From positions 474,850 to 538,849 of the forward strand of contig NZ_JAHRID010000002.1 in assembly GCF_019100565.1 (NCBI RefSeq): 64,000 nt of DNA, written 5' to 3'. This document shows positions 1 to 10,008 of the stretch, piece by piece (the stretch's first letter is position 1; each line of letters starts with the position of its first letter). Source of the stretch: Arsukibacterium indicum (GTDB taxonomy: Bacteria > Pseudomonadota > Gammaproteobacteria > Enterobacterales > Alteromonadaceae). Position numbers and translations under genes: made by a program. Below the pieces are notes generated by a model that made no database searches, was not told where the DNA came from, and worked only from the letters and a program-made list of their open reading frames with translations.

Positions 1-537
1 GTTAGTAATAGTGCCGATTTAATTGACGCCGTGCAGCAGGAAGTTGCCAGACAACTGGCTGAATTACCGCGTCAGCCTATCGCCCGGGCGGCACTCAGTC
101 ATAGCCGGTATATTTTGACGAAAGATCTTAATGAGGCGGTTGCAGTTACTAATGCCTATGCACCAGAGCATTTAATTGTGCAAACGGCGCACGATGAGCA
201 GTTGATTGACCAGTTCAATAGCGCAGCCAGCATTTTTGTTGGCCAATGGACCCCGGAATCGGCTGGCGATTATGCCAGTGGCACTAACCATGTGCTGCCT
301 ACTTATGGTTACAGCAAAACCGTTTCCAGTTTGTCATTAACTGATTTTTATCGCCGGTACACCGTACAACAGTTATCAGCCGCAGGAATGCGTAATATTG
401 GCCCTGCTATTGTCACGCTGGCTGAAGCAGAAAGCCTAGAAGCACATGCTAACGCAGTGCGTTTGCGCCTGGCAGCACTTAGCAACAACATAACAAATGA
501 CAACAATACTGGCGGAGATAAAGCATGTCTGAGCTAA
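1..537 (+). CDS. hisD: Histidinol dehydrogenase, 3' part (gene enters from the left edge)
   Basis: The reading frame is open from base 1, so only the C-terminal 178 residues of an enzyme usually about 430 long are present. HisD oxidises L-histidinol to L-histidine in two NAD-dependent steps, the last reactions of histidine synthesis, in the cytoplasm. Visible signatures are YAPEHL, which holds the catalytic Glu-His pair, GDYASGTNHVLPT, which holds the zinc-ligand Asp, and a C-terminal EAHANAV whose His matches the last zinc ligand. The first start-like codon (GTG at 31) is internal and not a real start. The stop overlaps the start of hisC by 13 bases, consistent with translational coupling in the his operon. 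hisG is expected upstream, outside the window. Confidence 0.97.
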   Translation, partial: VSNSADLIDAVQQEVARQLAELPRQPIARAALSHSRYILTKDLNEAVAVTNAYAPEHLIVQTAHDEQLIDQFNSAASIFVGQWTPESAGDYASGTNHVLPTYGYSKTVSSLSLTDFYRRYTVQQLSAAGMRNIGPAIVTLAEAESLEAHANAVRLRLAALSNNITNDNNTGGDKACLS

Positions 538-1637
538 CCGTTTCTGAGGTAAACAGCCTGGCGCGGCAACTGGTTAAAGACCTGGTGCCTTATGCCTCAG
601 CCCGCAGCAGCATGAGTGGCGGTGGTGTATGGCTTAATGCCAACGAAAACGCGCTGGCACCGGCCTATCAGCTTGATGGTACCTTTAACCGTTACCCGTC
701 ATGCCAGCCCAAAGCAGTCATTAATGCCTATGCGGCCTATGCCGGAGTGAGCGCCGACCAGGTGCTGGTAAGCCGCGGTGCTGACGAGGGCATTGAACTG
801 TTGATCCGCAGCTTTTGCGAGCCAAAAACTGACAGCATTACCATTTGCCCCCCCACCTATGGCATGTATGCGATAAGTGCCGAAAGTAATCAGACGTCGG
901 TAAATAAAGTGCTGCTTGATAACGAGCAGCTCGATCTGGACGGCATTTTTGCGACTAAGCCAAAACTGGTTTTTATCTGCAGCCCGAATAACCCGACCGG
1001 TGATCTGATCCCCCGCCAACAGATCATTGCGGTACTGGAGCATTTCAAAGGCAAAGCGTTAGTGGTGGTGGATGAGGCTTATATTGAATTTGCCCCTGAA
1101 GCATCTGTGGTGCCGTTACTTAGTCAGCACCCGCATCTAGTGGTGCTGCGCACCCTGTCCAAAGCCTTTGGCCTGGCAGGACTACGCTGTGGCTTTACCC
1201 TGGCCGCACCACAGATAATTAATGCACTGAAGAAAATGATAGCGCCCTATCCTATCGCAGAACCGGTAGCGCAAATTGCAGCCCAGGCGTTATCAGCCTC
1301 AGGCATAGCACAAATGCAGCAAAGCGTTGCCAGCATTAATCAGCTGCGAAGCGACTTTATTACCATGGCAGCGCACTGGCCGGGCGTACAGAAAATCTGG
1401 CCAAGTAATGCCAACTACGTATTGTTGCAGGTTGCCGATGCGGCAGACTGTGTCGCTGCGCTGATTAAGGCTGACATTCTAATTCGTAATCAGTCCAGTC
1501 AGCTGGGGCTGTCGCAGGTAGTACGGGTTTCGATTGGCAGCCCGGATGACATGCAGCGCCTGAGCGCAGCAATGCAGCAGTACTTTGCAGCTGACAATAA
1601 TGTTTCAAAGAACCAACAAAAGAGAGAACGCGCATGA
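525..1637 (+). CDS. hisC: Histidinol-phosphate aminotransferase
   Basis: A 370-residue fold-type I PLP aminotransferase that transfers the amino group from glutamate to imidazole-acetol phosphate, giving histidinol phosphate. Family marks are the substrate-binding WLNANEN near the N-terminus, SPNNPTG in the middle, DEAYIEF, and [14 protein letters not shown] with the PLP-binding lysine. The ATG at 525 follows a GGAG Shine-Dalgarno sequence at good spacing. The gene overlaps hisD by 13 bases and hisB by 4 (ATGA). Length is close to the usual 350-360 residues; the C-terminal tail rich in Asn, Lys and Arg is a short extension. Identification rests on motifs and operon position together. Confidence 0.96.
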   Translation: MSELTVSEVNSLARQLVKDLVPYASARSSMSGGGVWLNANENALAPAYQLDGTFNRYPSCQPKAVINAYAAYAGVSADQVLVSRGADEGIELLIRSFCEPKTDSITICPPTYGMYAISAESNQTSVNKVLLDNEQLDLDGIFATKPKLVFICSPNNPTGDLIPRQQIIAVLEHFKGKALVVVDEAYIEFAPEASVVPLLSQHPHLVVLRTLSKAFGLAGLRCGFTLAAPQIINALKKMIAPYPIAEPVAQIAAQALSASGIAQMQQSVASINQLRSDFITMAAHWPGVQKIWPSNANYVLLQVADAADCVAALIKADILIRNQSSQLGLSQVVRVSIGSPDDMQRLSAAMQQYFAADNNVSKNQQKRERA

Positions 1638-2704
1638 GTGGCCTGCCTATTTTATTTATTGACCGCGACGGCACCATGGTGGAAGAGCCGCCGGTAGACA
1701 AGCAGCTTGATAGTCTGGAAAAGCTGGCTTATGAACCCGGCCTGGTGCCAGCGCTGCTAAAACTACAGGCAGCTGGTTACCAGTTGGTGATGGTAACCAA
1801 TCAGGATGGCCTGGGTACCAGCAGCTTTCCCCGTGATACGTTCGATGCACCACATGAAAAAATGATGCAGTTGTTAACCTCACAAGGCATTAAATTTGCT
1901 GATGTGCTGATTTGCCCCCATTTCGAAAAGGATAACTGCAGCTGCCGCAAACCAAAACTGGGGCTGGTAAAAGACTACCTGCAGCAGGGTAAGGTTGATT
2001 TTACCAATTCATTTGTGATTGGTGACCGGCAAACCGATGTACAACTGGCTGACAATATGGGCCTGCCCTCATTTTTGTATAACCGCGATACCCTGGGCTG
2101 GCCCGAGATAACCAATCGCCTGCTCAGCCGCGGCCGGCAGGCCACCGTGCGCCGGACAACCCGCGAAACCGATATTGAAATCAGCGTTGATCTGGATAGC
2201 AGTGGCAACAACAGCTTTAATACCGGGGTTGGTTTTTTTGACCATATGCTGGAGCAAATCGCCACTCACGGCGGTTTTTCGCTACAGGTAAAAGTTGCAG
2301 GCGACCTGCATATTGATGATCACCACAGTGTTGAAGACACGGCACTGGCATTGGGTCAGGCGTTGAAGCAGGCACTTGGCAACAAGCGTGGAATTAACCG
2401 TTTTGGTTTTGTGCTGCCTATGGACGAGTGCCGGGCTGAATGCGTGCTGGATTTATCCGGCCGGCCGTTGTTTAAATTCGATGCCAATTTAGGTGAAGGC
2501 AGTGTCGGTGGCCTGAACCTGGAAATGGTACCTCACTTTTTCCGCTCACTAAGCGATGCGATGCTAATCAGCCTGCACTTATCCATTACTGACGGCAACA
2601 AACACCATATGGTAGAAGGACTGTTTAAAGCCTTTGGCCGGGCGTTACGTCAGGCTATTACCATTTCTGGTGAAGCATTGCCAAGCTCTAAAGGAGTATT
2701 GTAA
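1634..2704 (+). CDS. hisB: Bifunctional histidinol-phosphatase / imidazoleglycerol-phosphate dehydratase
   Basis: A 356-residue fusion of two histidine enzymes. Residues about 1-165 are a HAD phosphatase (DRDGT nucleophile motif near residue 10, a cysteine-rich zinc loop [15 protein letters not shown], and GDRQTDV), which dephosphorylates histidinol phosphate. Residues about 168-356 are the manganese-dependent IGP dehydratase, with [32 protein letters not shown] and DGNKHH. The fused form is typical of enteric and related gammaproteobacteria, so it also helps place the organism. The start overlaps the hisC stop as ATGA, and the stop shares one base with the hisH start (TAATG). All catalytic motifs appear intact. 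Confidence 0.97.
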   Translation: MSGLPILFIDRDGTMVEEPPVDKQLDSLEKLAYEPGLVPALLKLQAAGYQLVMVTNQDGLGTSSFPRDTFDAPHEKMMQLLTSQGIKFADVLICPHFEKDNCSCRKPKLGLVKDYLQQGKVDFTNSFVIGDRQTDVQLADNMGLPSFLYNRDTLGWPEITNRLLSRGRQATVRRTTRETDIEISVDLDSSGNNSFNTGVGFFDHMLEQIATHGGFSLQVKVAGDLHIDDHHSVEDTALALGQALKQALGNKRGINRFGFVLPMDECRAECVLDLSGRPLFKFDANLGEGSVGGLNLEMVPHFFRSLSDAMLISLHLSITDGNKHHMVEGLFKAFGRALRQAITISGEALPSSKGVL

Positions 2705-3297
2705 TGCAGTTGGTGATTGTCGATACCGGCTGCGCCAATATCAGCTCGGTTTATTTTGCCTTTAAACGGCTTGCGGTTGAGGCGACGATCAGCCGTGATG
2801 CGGCAGTAATTAAAGCCGCCGATAAAGTGGTGTTGCCGGGTGTAGGCACTGCCCACAATGCCATGGCGCAACTGCAACATGGTGAGCTTATTGAAACCCT
2901 GCAAAGCCTGCAACAACCACTGTTGGGTATATGTTTAGGCATGCAAATGTTAACCAGCCACAGTATGGAAGGTGACGTGCCGTGTTTAAACCTGATCCCA
3001 GGCCGGGTCCTGCCGATGGAAAGTGCTGGCTTACGCTTACCGCATATGGGCTGGAATACTCTGCATAATATCAGCAGTCATCCGCTGCTGAGCGGATTTA
3101 GCTGCAGTGACTACGTGTACTTTGTCCATAGTTTTGCGGTTGCACCCGGCGAGCATGCCCTGGCACTGGCTAACTATGGTAGCGATTTTGCTGCAGTTAT
3201 TGGCAAAGATAATGTGGCAGGTGCGCAGTTTCACCCGGAGCGCTCCGGTAAAACCGGCGCCCGCTTATTACAGAATTTTCTGGAGTGGCAATTGTGA
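2704..3297 (+). CDS. hisH: Imidazole glycerol phosphate synthase, glutaminase subunit
   Basis: A 197-residue class I glutamine amidotransferase that supplies ammonia to HisF in the cytoplasmic HisFH complex. The nucleophile elbow GICLGMQM carries the catalytic cysteine, and the C-terminal [10 protein letters not shown] carries the catalytic His and Glu. [10 protein letters not shown] forms the oxyanion-strand region. The start shares one base with the hisB stop. The stop lies inside the start region of hisA. Length matches the family (about 196-200). The position between hisB and hisA is the standard his operon order. Confidence 0.96.
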   Translation: MQLVIVDTGCANISSVYFAFKRLAVEATISRDAAVIKAADKVVLPGVGTAHNAMAQLQHGELIETLQSLQQPLLGICLGMQMLTSHSMEGDVPCLNLIPGRVLPMESAGLRLPHMGWNTLHNISSHPLLSGFSCSDYVYFVHSFAVAPGEHALALANYGSDFAAVIGKDNVAGAQFHPERSGKTGARLLQNFLEWQL

Positions 3298-4031
3298 TTA
3301 TCCCGGCAATAGATTTAATAGACGGTACTGTGGTACGCCTGTATCAGGGGCGCTACGACAGCACCACTGAATACCAGTACAGCCCGGTCAGCTTACGTAA
3401 TCAGTATGCCCAGGATGGCAGTGACTGGCTGCATATTGTCGACTTATCAGGTGCTAAAGATGCCAGCAAGCGTCAACTTACTCTGCTGACAGAGCTGATG
3501 ACAGCATCACCGCTGCATATTCAGGTCGGTGGCGGCGTGCGCTCTGAGCAGGATGTGATTGATTTACTCGACGCCGGTGCCGGAAGGGTAGTCATTGGCA
3601 GCCTGGCCATTCGTGAGCCAGAGCTGGTGCAGGGCTGGATCAGTAAGTACGGTGGCGAGCAGATAGTGCTGGCACTTGATGTAGCAATTAATGACAAAGG
3701 GCAGAAAACCCTGCCCTCGCACGGCTGGATTGAACAATCCAATATTACTTTAGAACAGGTGCTGGACGATTACATTGCCGCAGGTGCTAAGCATGTACTT
3801 TGCACCGATATCAGCCGTGATGGCACCCTGAGTGGCTCAAACGTCGCGTTATACCGCGAGCTGACCGTCCATTACCCGCAAATTCAGTGGCAGGCTTCAG
3901 GCGGTATTGGCTCATTAGCTGATATTAAGGCCTTAACCGGTAGTGGCGTGGCCGGGGTGATTTTGGGTCGCTCGTTACTGGAAGGTAAGTTTACCCTGAA
4001 GGAGGCCATAGCATGCTGGCAAAACGGTTAA
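3294..4031 (+). CDS. hisA: ProFAR isomerase (phosphoribosylformimino-AICAR-P isomerase)
   Basis: A 245-residue (beta-alpha)8 barrel that isomerises ProFAR to PRFAR. The PAIDLIDG strand near the N-terminus carries the catalytic general base Asp, and [10 protein letters not shown] carries the second acidic residue; GGGVRS and the C-terminal GGIGS/GRSLLEG form the phosphate sites. I chose GTG at 3294 over GTG at 3285. It gives the normal N-terminus (Met-Ile-Ile-Pro-Ala), the length I recall for the E. coli enzyme (245), a GTGA overlap with the hisH stop, and a GGAG sequence eight bases upstream. The gene overlaps hisF by 19 bases. Confidence 0.95.
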   Translation: MIIPAIDLIDGTVVRLYQGRYDSTTEYQYSPVSLRNQYAQDGSDWLHIVDLSGAKDASKRQLTLLTELMTASPLHIQVGGGVRSEQDVIDLLDAGAGRVVIGSLAIREPELVQGWISKYGGEQIVLALDVAINDKGQKTLPSHGWIEQSNITLEQVLDDYIAAGAKHVLCTDISRDGTLSGSNVALYRELTVHYPQIQWQASGGIGSLADIKALTGSGVAGVILGRSLLEGKFTLKEAIACWQNG

Positions 4032-4786
4032 TTCCCTGTTTAGATGTGCGTGATGGCAAGGTGGTTAAAGGCGTCCAGTTTCGTAATCATGAAATTATCG
4101 GTGATATTGTACCTTTAGCTCAACGCTACGCCGAAGCCGGCGCTGATGAACTGGTGTTCTACGATATTACTGCCTCGAGCGATGGCCGGGTGGTGGATAA
4201 AAGCTGGGTGCGGCGAATTGCTGAAGTAATTGATATCCCGTTTTGTGTTGCAGGCGGCATTAAAAGTGTGGTCGATGCCGGCAAAATTTTGGAAATGGGG
4301 GCTGATAAAGTATCAGTAAACAGCCCTGCTCTGGCCCGGCCTGAACTGATTAGTGAGCTTAATCATGTATTTGGCCAGCAATGTGTCGTCGTTGGCATCG
4401 ACAGTTTTTTTGATGTCGCTTCAGGCCAGTACCAGGTATATCAGTTTACCGGCGATGAGAGCCGGACCCAGAAAACCCGCTGGCTTACCCGAGATTGGGT
4501 GGCAGAAGTCCAGGCGCGGGGCGCCGGCGAAATTGTGCTAAATTGCATGAATCAGGACGGCGTGCGCCAGGGTTATGATATTGCCCAGTTAAAAAGTATT
4601 CGTGATGTCTGCAATGTACCATTAATTGCCAGTGGTGGAGCCGGTACTATGGAACATTTTACTCAGGTGTTTCAGCAAGCTGATGTCGACGGCGCGTTGG
4701 CAGCCAGTGTATTTCACAAAGCGATTATTGAGATTGCCGCGTTGAAAGCGAAATTGATTGCCGATGGCGTCAGCATCCGGCCGTAG
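4013..4786 (+). CDS. hisF: Imidazole glycerol phosphate synthase, cyclase subunit
   Basis: A 257-residue (beta-alpha)8 barrel, partner of HisH, that uses ammonia to cyclise PRFAR into imidazole glycerol phosphate and AICAR. The N-terminal strand [11 protein letters not shown] carries one catalytic Asp, and [11 protein letters not shown] carries the second. The phosphate-binding loops VAGGIKS and IASGGAGT are present. The ATG at 4013 follows a strong AGGAGG site. Length and both barrel halves are complete. It overlaps hisA and is ten bases from hisIE. Confidence 0.97.
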   Translation: MLAKRLIPCLDVRDGKVVKGVQFRNHEIIGDIVPLAQRYAEAGADELVFYDITASSDGRVVDKSWVRRIAEVIDIPFCVAGGIKSVVDAGKILEMGADKVSVNSPALARPELISELNHVFGQQCVVVGIDSFFDVASGQYQVYQFTGDESRTQKTRWLTRDWVAEVQARGAGEIVLNCMNQDGVRQGYDIAQLKSIRDVCNVPLIASGGAGTMEHFTQVFQQADVDGALAASVFHKAIIEIAALKAKLIADGVSIRP

Positions 4787-4795
4787 AGAGAACTT

Positions 4796-5410
4796 ATGAA
4801 CGAACAACAAATCAGCCAGCTTAGCTGGTCCGAAAACCAGTTACTACCGGCAATAGTGCAACACGCCATTTCCGGTAAAGTACTGATGCAGGGCTATATG
4901 AACCCGCAAGCACTTGAACATACCTTGCAAAGCGGCCTGGTTACTTTTTTCAGTCGCAGCAAACAGCGGCTGTGGACCAAGGGCGAAAGTTCCGGCAATA
5001 CGTTGCAACTGGTCAGTATTGCCAGCGACTGCGATAGCGATAGCATTTTAGTGCTGGCCCAGCCAGAGGGCCCTACCTGCCATGTTGGCACAGAAACCTG
5101 CTGGCACGACAATAAGGCCAATAGCCCGCAACTGAGCTTTTTATATGATTTAGAGCAGGTTATTAAAAGCCGTGAAGGGGCGGATCCGGTCAGCAGCTAT
5201 ACAGCCAGCCTGTTTGCTAAAGGGGTAAAACGAATCGCTCAGAAAGTCGGTGAAGAGGGTGTGGAATCGGCGCTGGCGGCAATGGCCGGTGACCGGGAAG
5301 AGCTGGCAAATGAAGCGGCCGATCTAATCTTTCACCTGCTGGTACTGCTGCGCAGCCAGAAATTAGAACTGAATGATGTCATCCAGGTATTACAACAACG
5401 GCATAAATAA
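4796..5410 (+). CDS. hisI: Bifunctional phosphoribosyl-AMP cyclohydrolase / phosphoribosyl-ATP pyrophosphatase
   Basis: A 204-residue HisIE fusion catalysing the second and third steps of histidine synthesis. The N-terminal cyclohydrolase domain (about 1-115) has [19 protein letters not shown] and the metal-site region CDSDS followed by [11 protein letters not shown] with its cysteines. The C-terminal pyrophosphatase domain (about 118-204) has the helical [13 protein letters not shown] motif and [14 protein letters not shown]. It is the last his gene. A hairpin lies between it and the convergent cheV gene. The start has a GAGAG site nine bases upstream of the ATG. Confidence 0.96.
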   Translation: MNEQQISQLSWSENQLLPAIVQHAISGKVLMQGYMNPQALEHTLQSGLVTFFSRSKQRLWTKGESSGNTLQLVSIASDCDSDSILVLAQPEGPTCHVGTETCWHDNKANSPQLSFLYDLEQVIKSREGADPVSSYTASLFAKGVKRIAQKVGEEGVESALAAMAGDREELANEAADLIFHLLVLLRSQKLELNDVIQVLQQRHK

Positions 5411-5416
5411 GCGCTG

Positions 5417-5445
5417 CAGGGTAGCGCTGCAATTGCCCTACCCTG
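5417..5445. terminator. Hairpin between convergent hisIE and cheV genes
   Basis: CAGGGTAG at 5417-5424 pairs perfectly with CTACCCTG at 5438-5445 across a 13-base loop. It lies in the 45-base gap between two convergent genes, where a bidirectional terminator would be expected. Neither strand has a strong T tract after the stem, so intrinsic termination here is a weak inference. Confidence 0.35.
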
Positions 5446-5455
5446 TCAATCTTAC

Positions 5456-6382
5456 TTAATCTATCGACATCCAGTGCTGTACAGCAGAAGCCAGTTCGTC
5501 GGGGTGAAACTTGGCGATAAACTGATCGGCGCCAACCTTTTTCACCATTGCCTCGTTAAATACCCCGCTGAGTGATGAATGCAGCACAATATGGACATTT
5601 TTCAGATGCTCATGGGCTTTAACCTCGGCAGTCAGGGTATAGCCATCCATCTCCGGCATTTCTATATCAGAAATCAGCAGCGGTACCTGATCGGAGATGT
5701 CACCGCCTAACTCTTCAGCTTTGGCTGTCAACCAATCCAGCGCCGACCGGCCATCATTTACCAGCTCAACATTAATGCCAATTGAACTTAGCGCCCGTTT
5801 TACCTGATTACGAGCAACTGCCGAGTCATCAGCAACCAGCACAGTCAACGTAGATAAATCACGTTCTGATTTACGCTGCTTAATCGTTTCACTAACTTCC
5901 TCATCAGGAGGAGAGATTTCAGCAAATACTTTTTCTACATCTAAAATCTGCACCAGTTTATCGTCAAGCTGGGTTACCGCGGTCAGATAGTGACTGCGCC
6001 CTGCTCCTTTTGGCGGAGGCAAAATTTGCTCCCAGTTAATATTAACGATGCGATCAATACCACCAACCAGAAAGCCCTGAGTGGTGCGGTTATACTCAGT
6101 CACCAGGATATACGCTTTACTCAGATCCTCGATAGACTTACCACCGGTGGCTTTACTTAAATCGATAACCGTAACCGGTGTACCGCGCAAATGAGCAATA
6201 CCCCGGACATGAGCATTTGCCCCCGGCATATCTGTCAATTGCGGGCATTGAATAACTTCCCGCACTTTAAACACGTTTATGCCATAGGGTTGCTGCCCGG
6301 TTAAACGGAAAATCAGTAATTCCAGACGGTTCTGACCAACAATATTGGTTCTCTGGTCAACCGAACTCATTAATGAACTCAT
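5456..6382 (-). CDS. cheV: CheV-type chemotaxis coupling protein (CheW domain plus receiver)
   Basis: A 308-residue soluble adaptor. Residues about 20-165 are a CheW-like domain that would dock chemoreceptor and CheA (GINVFKVREVI, then VRGIAHLRGTPVTVIDL). Residues about 180-308 are a receiver with the acidic pair in VADDSAVARN, the phosphorylated Asp in LLISDIEMPEMDGYTL, a Ser in LHSSLSG, and the conserved Lys in FIAKF. CheV proteins tune receptor-kinase coupling during adaptation. It lies 35 bases downstream of the chemoreceptor gene on the same strand, so the two probably act together. ATG at 6382 follows a GAGG site; a second ATG at 6370 is a less likely start. Confidence 0.93.
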   Translation of the reverse strand: MSSLMSSVDQRTNIVGQNRLELLIFRLTGQQPYGINVFKVREVIQCPQLTDMPGANAHVRGIAHLRGTPVTVIDLSKATGGKSIEDLSKAYILVTEYNRTTQGFLVGGIDRIVNINWEQILPPPKGAGRSHYLTAVTQLDDKLVQILDVEKVFAEISPPDEEVSETIKQRKSERDLSTLTVLVADDSAVARNQVKRALSSIGINVELVNDGRSALDWLTAKAEELGGDISDQVPLLISDIEMPEMDGYTLTAEVKAHEHLKNVHIVLHSSLSGVFNEAMVKKVGADQFIAKFHPDELASAVQHWMSID

Positions 6383-6417
6383 GGTGTTTCCTCACTGCAA
6401 CCTGGGTTGCTTTAAAA

Positions 6418-8028
6418 TCAGGTCTCAAATTTTGAGCTGACAGTTACCAGCGATTCAGAAAGTACCCGCAAATCGTCTGATATACCATGCACACTCAACT
6501 GCAAGCTCTTGGTTTGGGCAAATGAACCTATCATTTTAGCGGTATTACTGGCGATTTGCTCGGCAACCATCGTTTGTTGTTCAGTAGCTGCAGCAATCTG
6601 GGCATTTAACATACTGATTTGCTGCACTTCCTGATTAATTTGCTCAATTGAACTGCCGGCATCAGCAGCAAGACTGGCTGAATGTTCGGCATTGCTTACC
6701 GCCTGGCTCATGATACTGACCGCGCCACTGACATTATCATTCAGTTGGCGTAAGACTTCCTGCACCATGGTGACTGATTTGGCGGTTTTAGACGATAAGT
6801 TACGAACTTCATCAGCGACCACCGAAAATCCCCGGCCGTGCTCACCTGCCCTGGCTGCTTCAATAGCGGCATTTAATGCCAGTAAATTGGTTTGATCGGC
6901 AATATCATTGATGCTTTTCAGAATGTCAGTCACATTTTTGGTTTTTTCCGCCAGTTCAGTAATCACATCCTGAGCATGTTTTATTTCATCAGATAAACCC
7001 TGCGAGTATTTCACAGCGTGACTGGTTTTATCCAACCCCAGTTTCGCCAGTTCGTTCGCTTTGCCGGCGCCGCTGGCTGCATCGTTTGCAGACTGGCTGA
7101 TATCCTGTACCGATAACTGCATCTCCGCCATGCTGTGGCTGACGGTCTCAGAGTTATCTGATTGTTCCAGGGTCATTTTCTCCATGTTATTCATGCCTGA
7201 AGCCAGGTCTTTAGCACTGCGGTTAAGCGGCTCTATCGTTTTTGCCAGATCATTAAACGACGTTTGCAGCATCTGAATAAACAAATTAAATTGTTTCGCT
7301 ACCACACCGAGCTCATCATTGCCAGTTACCGGCAAGCGGCTGCCCAGATTGCCTTTGCCACTGGCAAGTTCTGCCAGTGATACCCCAAGTGTGCGGGCTG
7401 AGTTGCTAATCCTACTGGCAATAAAATGCCCCAACCCTGCAGTTAACAGGATCAGGACACTGCCAAGTGCCAGAATCACTGTTAAAGCCAAATCCATATT
7501 GCCCGACATATCTTCAATTGCCTGGGAAAAGCGCGCATCGGCCTGCTGTTCAAACTCAGCAAACCGGCTGTTCAGACGCTCAAACTGTTCAGTTTTGGTC
7601 GCCACACTGGCCTGAATTTTGGCGAAATCAACATTACCGTCAATAAATTGCTGGGCAATACCACCGGCCAGCGTGGCGTAGGCGGCTGCATCCCGCTGCA
7701 ATTCATCCAACAAACTCTGCTGAGAAGGATTCAGGGTTTTCAGACGGTTCAGGTTTTGCTGTAGCTTGTTGCTATGTTGTTGTGCTGTCGCCAGTAAATC
7801 GGGATCTGATAAGGTTACTGCCTGGGTAAAAAACTCATCCAGCGAGTTAAAACCTGAGTGCACCTGAGATGCCAGCTTCGACGTTTCATACATGTAATCC
7901 CGCATACTCTGGGTAGTAGCGTTATTTTTAGCGGTAAAATAAACGCTAACCGCTACTACCGTTGAAAATGCAATGACCGCCAGCCCGATAACCAACCAAA
8001 TCTTCATTACTATCGACATATTTTTCAT
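6418..8028 (-). CDS. Methyl-accepting chemotaxis protein
   Basis: A 536-residue transmembrane chemoreceptor. TM1 lies within residues about 8-30, followed by a helical periplasmic sensor of about 145 residues. TM2 at about 180-205 leads to a HAMP domain and a long cytoplasmic signalling coiled coil. The hairpin tip region reads [20 protein letters not shown] then [14 protein letters not shown], the signature for CheA/CheW contact. No C-terminal CheR-binding pentapeptide is visible. I start the gene at ATG 8028, with AAAAGAG upstream, rather than at TTG 8067, which would add 13 residues without a good ribosome site. Upstream are a periplasmic binding protein and a porin; downstream is cheV, suggesting a joint solute-sensing unit. 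The ligand is unknown. Confidence 0.93.
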   Translation of the reverse strand: MKNMSIVMKIWLVIGLAVIAFSTVVAVSVYFTAKNNATTQSMRDYMYETSKLASQVHSGFNSLDEFFTQAVTLSDPDLLATAQQHSNKLQQNLNRLKTLNPSQQSLLDELQRDAAAYATLAGGIAQQFIDGNVDFAKIQASVATKTEQFERLNSRFAEFEQQADARFSQAIEDMSGNMDLALTVILALGSVLILLTAGLGHFIASRISNSARTLGVSLAELASGKGNLGSRLPVTGNDELGVVAKQFNLFIQMLQTSFNDLAKTIEPLNRSAKDLASGMNNMEKMTLEQSDNSETVSHSMAEMQLSVQDISQSANDAASGAGKANELAKLGLDKTSHAVKYSQGLSDEIKHAQDVITELAEKTKNVTDILKSINDIADQTNLLALNAAIEAARAGEHGRGFSVVADEVRNLSSKTAKSVTMVQEVLRQLNDNVSGAVSIMSQAVSNAEHSASLAADAGSSIEQINQEVQQISMLNAQIAAATEQQTMVAEQIASNTAKMIGSFAQTKSLQLSVHGISDDLRVLSESLVTVSSKFET

Positions 8029-8075
8029 AACAATACTCTTTTCTGCCCGCCAGCATACTGACAGCAACGCCGCCG

Positions 8076-8483
8076 TCAGTTCAGGGTAAGAACCACTTTT
8101 ACTGCATCTGTTACGCTGGCGACATCAACATAGCCAACCGCGTTCGGGTTTTGTGCTACATGTTCAATTACCGCAGCCTCTGTCGCAAGTTCCGGCGGCG
8201 GAGTTCCTTTGCCGGTAAATACCAGTTTTGACCAGTGGGCCTTTAACTGAGCGGAAGAGCGACCAACACCTTTTTCATCAAACTGACTGCGTAAAGGCGA
8301 GCTTTCGGCAATATTCACTGCAGCGAGTGCCGATGAGCGACCGGTATACAACCGGGTTAACTCATCCGTGGTCAGGGTGACAGAATTGGCCGGGTTAACA
8401 ATTACTGCAATGTCAGCAATTGCCGGTATTGCTGTAACTGACCCACCAAGCAGTAAAACAATGGCTAAGAATCTGCTTAACAT
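8076..8483 (-). CDS. Short PstS-like periplasmic substrate-binding protein
   Basis: A 135-residue secreted protein with a signal peptide (residues about 1-23, ending AIPAIA). The mature part resembles one lobe of phosphate-type ABC binding proteins: an N-terminal strand, then [17 protein letters not shown], and near the end [20 protein letters not shown]. It is roughly half the length of a full PstS, and there are no ABC permease or ATPase genes nearby. It has a strong AAGGAG site. It lies between a porin (9 bases upstream) and a chemoreceptor, so it may present a ligand to either. Whether it binds phosphate or another anion cannot be read from the sequence. Confidence 0.8.
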   Translation of the reverse strand: MLSRFLAIVLLLGGSVTAIPAIADIAVIVNPANSVTLTTDELTRLYTGRSSALAAVNIAESSPLRSQFDEKGVGRSSAQLKAHWSKLVFTGKGTPPPELATEAAVIEHVAQNPNAVGYVDVASVTDAVKVVLTLN

Positions 8484-8492
8484 ATAGGCTCC

Positions 8493-9647
8493 TTAAAAAA
8501 CCAAGTCGATACCGAATGCCAATACACCGTTGCGCTGGCCGGTAGTGTCACTGTCTTCAGAACTATACTGAGCTTTAAACGCAGCCGAAGGATGAAAGTC
8601 GTAACGAACCCCCAGGTTCCAGGTGCTGGCATCCCGTTCCTGACTTGCTACCAACCCTTGCACCGGCACCAGCAATTGTGGTGGTAATACGCCTGTATAA
8701 GGCTGATAGATGCTGACTACGGCATCATTATTTTCGCGCTCATAGGAAATGTATGGCGTAATGCCATCAAAGCGTTTACCCAGTGAGACATACCAGTTTT
8801 TCTGGGTAGCAATAAAACTATTTTCAACTTCCACTCTGGTGTATTCAGCAACAGCGATCCAGTCACTATCATCGTACGTCAGACCAACCCCGATAAAATT
8901 AGAGCTTTCATCATCAATATCGATGGCTGTCACCAACGGCGTCAGGCCATTTGCCGCCAGCGCCTGATACAAATTGCCAACAGTAAAACCCGGTGCCAGT
9001 GTAACCGGTGAAGTATCAATACTGGTTTTACCTGTTAAATAAGCAAAGCGGGCGCTGAAGGCATCTTTTGCCAGCTCCCAGGTTATTCCGGTTACATTAT
9101 CAATTTGCGCGCTAACCTGGGCGCCGCTAAGACTGGCATTGCCATCATAACCGCCAAAAATCAGCTGTAGGGTTGAATCGACACTACCAATCTGAGCCGT
9201 ACGATAAAAGGTCAGCCCCTCTATGGTATCAAACCCCAGCCCATAGACACCTTGCGGCACCCGTAACCAGTCGTAGGCATAGCCAACATCTTTAAAGTCA
9301 GAGTATTTATAAAACGGTGTGCGCAGCCGGCCGGCATTAATCGTCATATTGTCACTGAGCTCGTAACTGATAAACGCCCATTCAAAGCCGACATCAAAAT
9401 CGTCCCGCCCCCGCCCCAGCAACTGCGCCGTAACCGATAACTTGTCACCAAGATCAGATTTTACCTGTAGCGCTATCAGGCTCTCATTTTTGAAATCAAG
9501 GGTATCGTCATAACCATATAATCGCTCATCGCTGCCGGTAGTCATACCCGCTTTAATCGAAGCAAAACCATTAATTGTTGTATTGGGATATGCAGTAACA
9601 GGAATGAAAGCGACTGCAAGAGACAGGGCTAATAAACTTTTTCTCAT
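8493..9647 (-). CDS. Outer-membrane porin
   Basis: A 384-residue beta-barrel protein with a signal peptide (cleavage likely near residue 20). The sequence alternates polar and hydrophobic residues throughout, has short tight turns, and ends in an aromatic residue (DLVF), as BAM-assembled porins do. Recognisable porin stretches are GFASIKAGM, NAGRLRTPFYKYSD and YDFHPSAAFKAQY. It would passively admit small solutes; the substrate class is not evident, though the PstS-like neighbour hints at anions. It is the first gene of the apparent porin / binding protein / chemoreceptor / cheV operon, with GAGG five bases before the ATG. Confidence 0.85.
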   Translation of the reverse strand: MRKSLLALSLAVAFIPVTAYPNTTINGFASIKAGMTTGSDERLYGYDDTLDFKNESLIALQVKSDLGDKLSVTAQLLGRGRDDFDVGFEWAFISYELSDNMTINAGRLRTPFYKYSDFKDVGYAYDWLRVPQGVYGLGFDTIEGLTFYRTAQIGSVDSTLQLIFGGYDGNASLSGAQVSAQIDNVTGITWELAKDAFSARFAYLTGKTSIDTSPVTLAPGFTVGNLYQALAANGLTPLVTAIDIDDESSNFIGVGLTYDDSDWIAVAEYTRVEVENSFIATQKNWYVSLGKRFDGITPYISYERENNDAVVSIYQPYTGVLPPQLLVPVQGLVASQERDASTWNLGVRYDFHPSAAFKAQYSSEDSDTTGQRNGVLAFGIDLVF

Positions 9648-10008
9648 TATTACCTCACTGAACAGGACTTACGGTTGATTTCAACTATCAGCAACAAATG
9701 TCGACATTACCGGTATGAAACAACTGGCTATTTTTCAGTACTAACCAAAACAAGCTTAGGCTATTACCCACAAAATAGGCATATCTTTTAGTTAATTTTA
9801 TTTGATCCAGCACAAATTAAGTAAGGCGTTACTTTTTTGATGCTTTTTATTTCGAAAATTAACAAAAGCAACAGTCGGACGCGTAGAACCGGATGATCAA
9901 CGGATAATTATCCGACTGCAAGTGCCGGTGGCTTGACAAGCTTAGAGCAGGCAGTGAGTATTACGGCGATCCGCGTACTGTGCGCTATAACTAAAAGTAA
10001 GAGCAACT
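9648..10008. other. Divergent intergenic region between porin and S46 peptidase genes
   Basis: These 361 bases separate two divergently transcribed secreted-protein genes and must contain both promoters. The stretch is AT-rich around 9780-9860. A TTGACA hexamer at 9933-9938 on the plus strand lacks a good -10 at standard spacing. A TATAAC at 9986-9991 lacks a good -35. I could not assign either promoter firmly. A nested inverted repeat at 9872-9918 is listed separately. No open frame of note was seen. Confidence 0.5.
9872..9918. promoter_or_regulatory. Nested inverted repeats, candidate operator
   Basis: CAGTCGGA at 9872-9879 is the exact reverse complement of TCCGACTG at 9911-9918. The second arm overlaps a perfect 14-base palindrome, CGGATAATTATCCG, at 9901-9914. 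The region is 90 to 137 bases upstream of the S46 peptidase start and over 220 bases upstream of the porin start. A regulator-binding site is a plausible reading, but the binding protein is unknown. Confidence 0.35.

Noticed and set aside
9933-9991. A full promoter for the S46 peptidase gene
   Set aside because: TTGACA has no matching -10 at 16-18 bases, and TATAAC has no matching -35; evidence is too weak to list.
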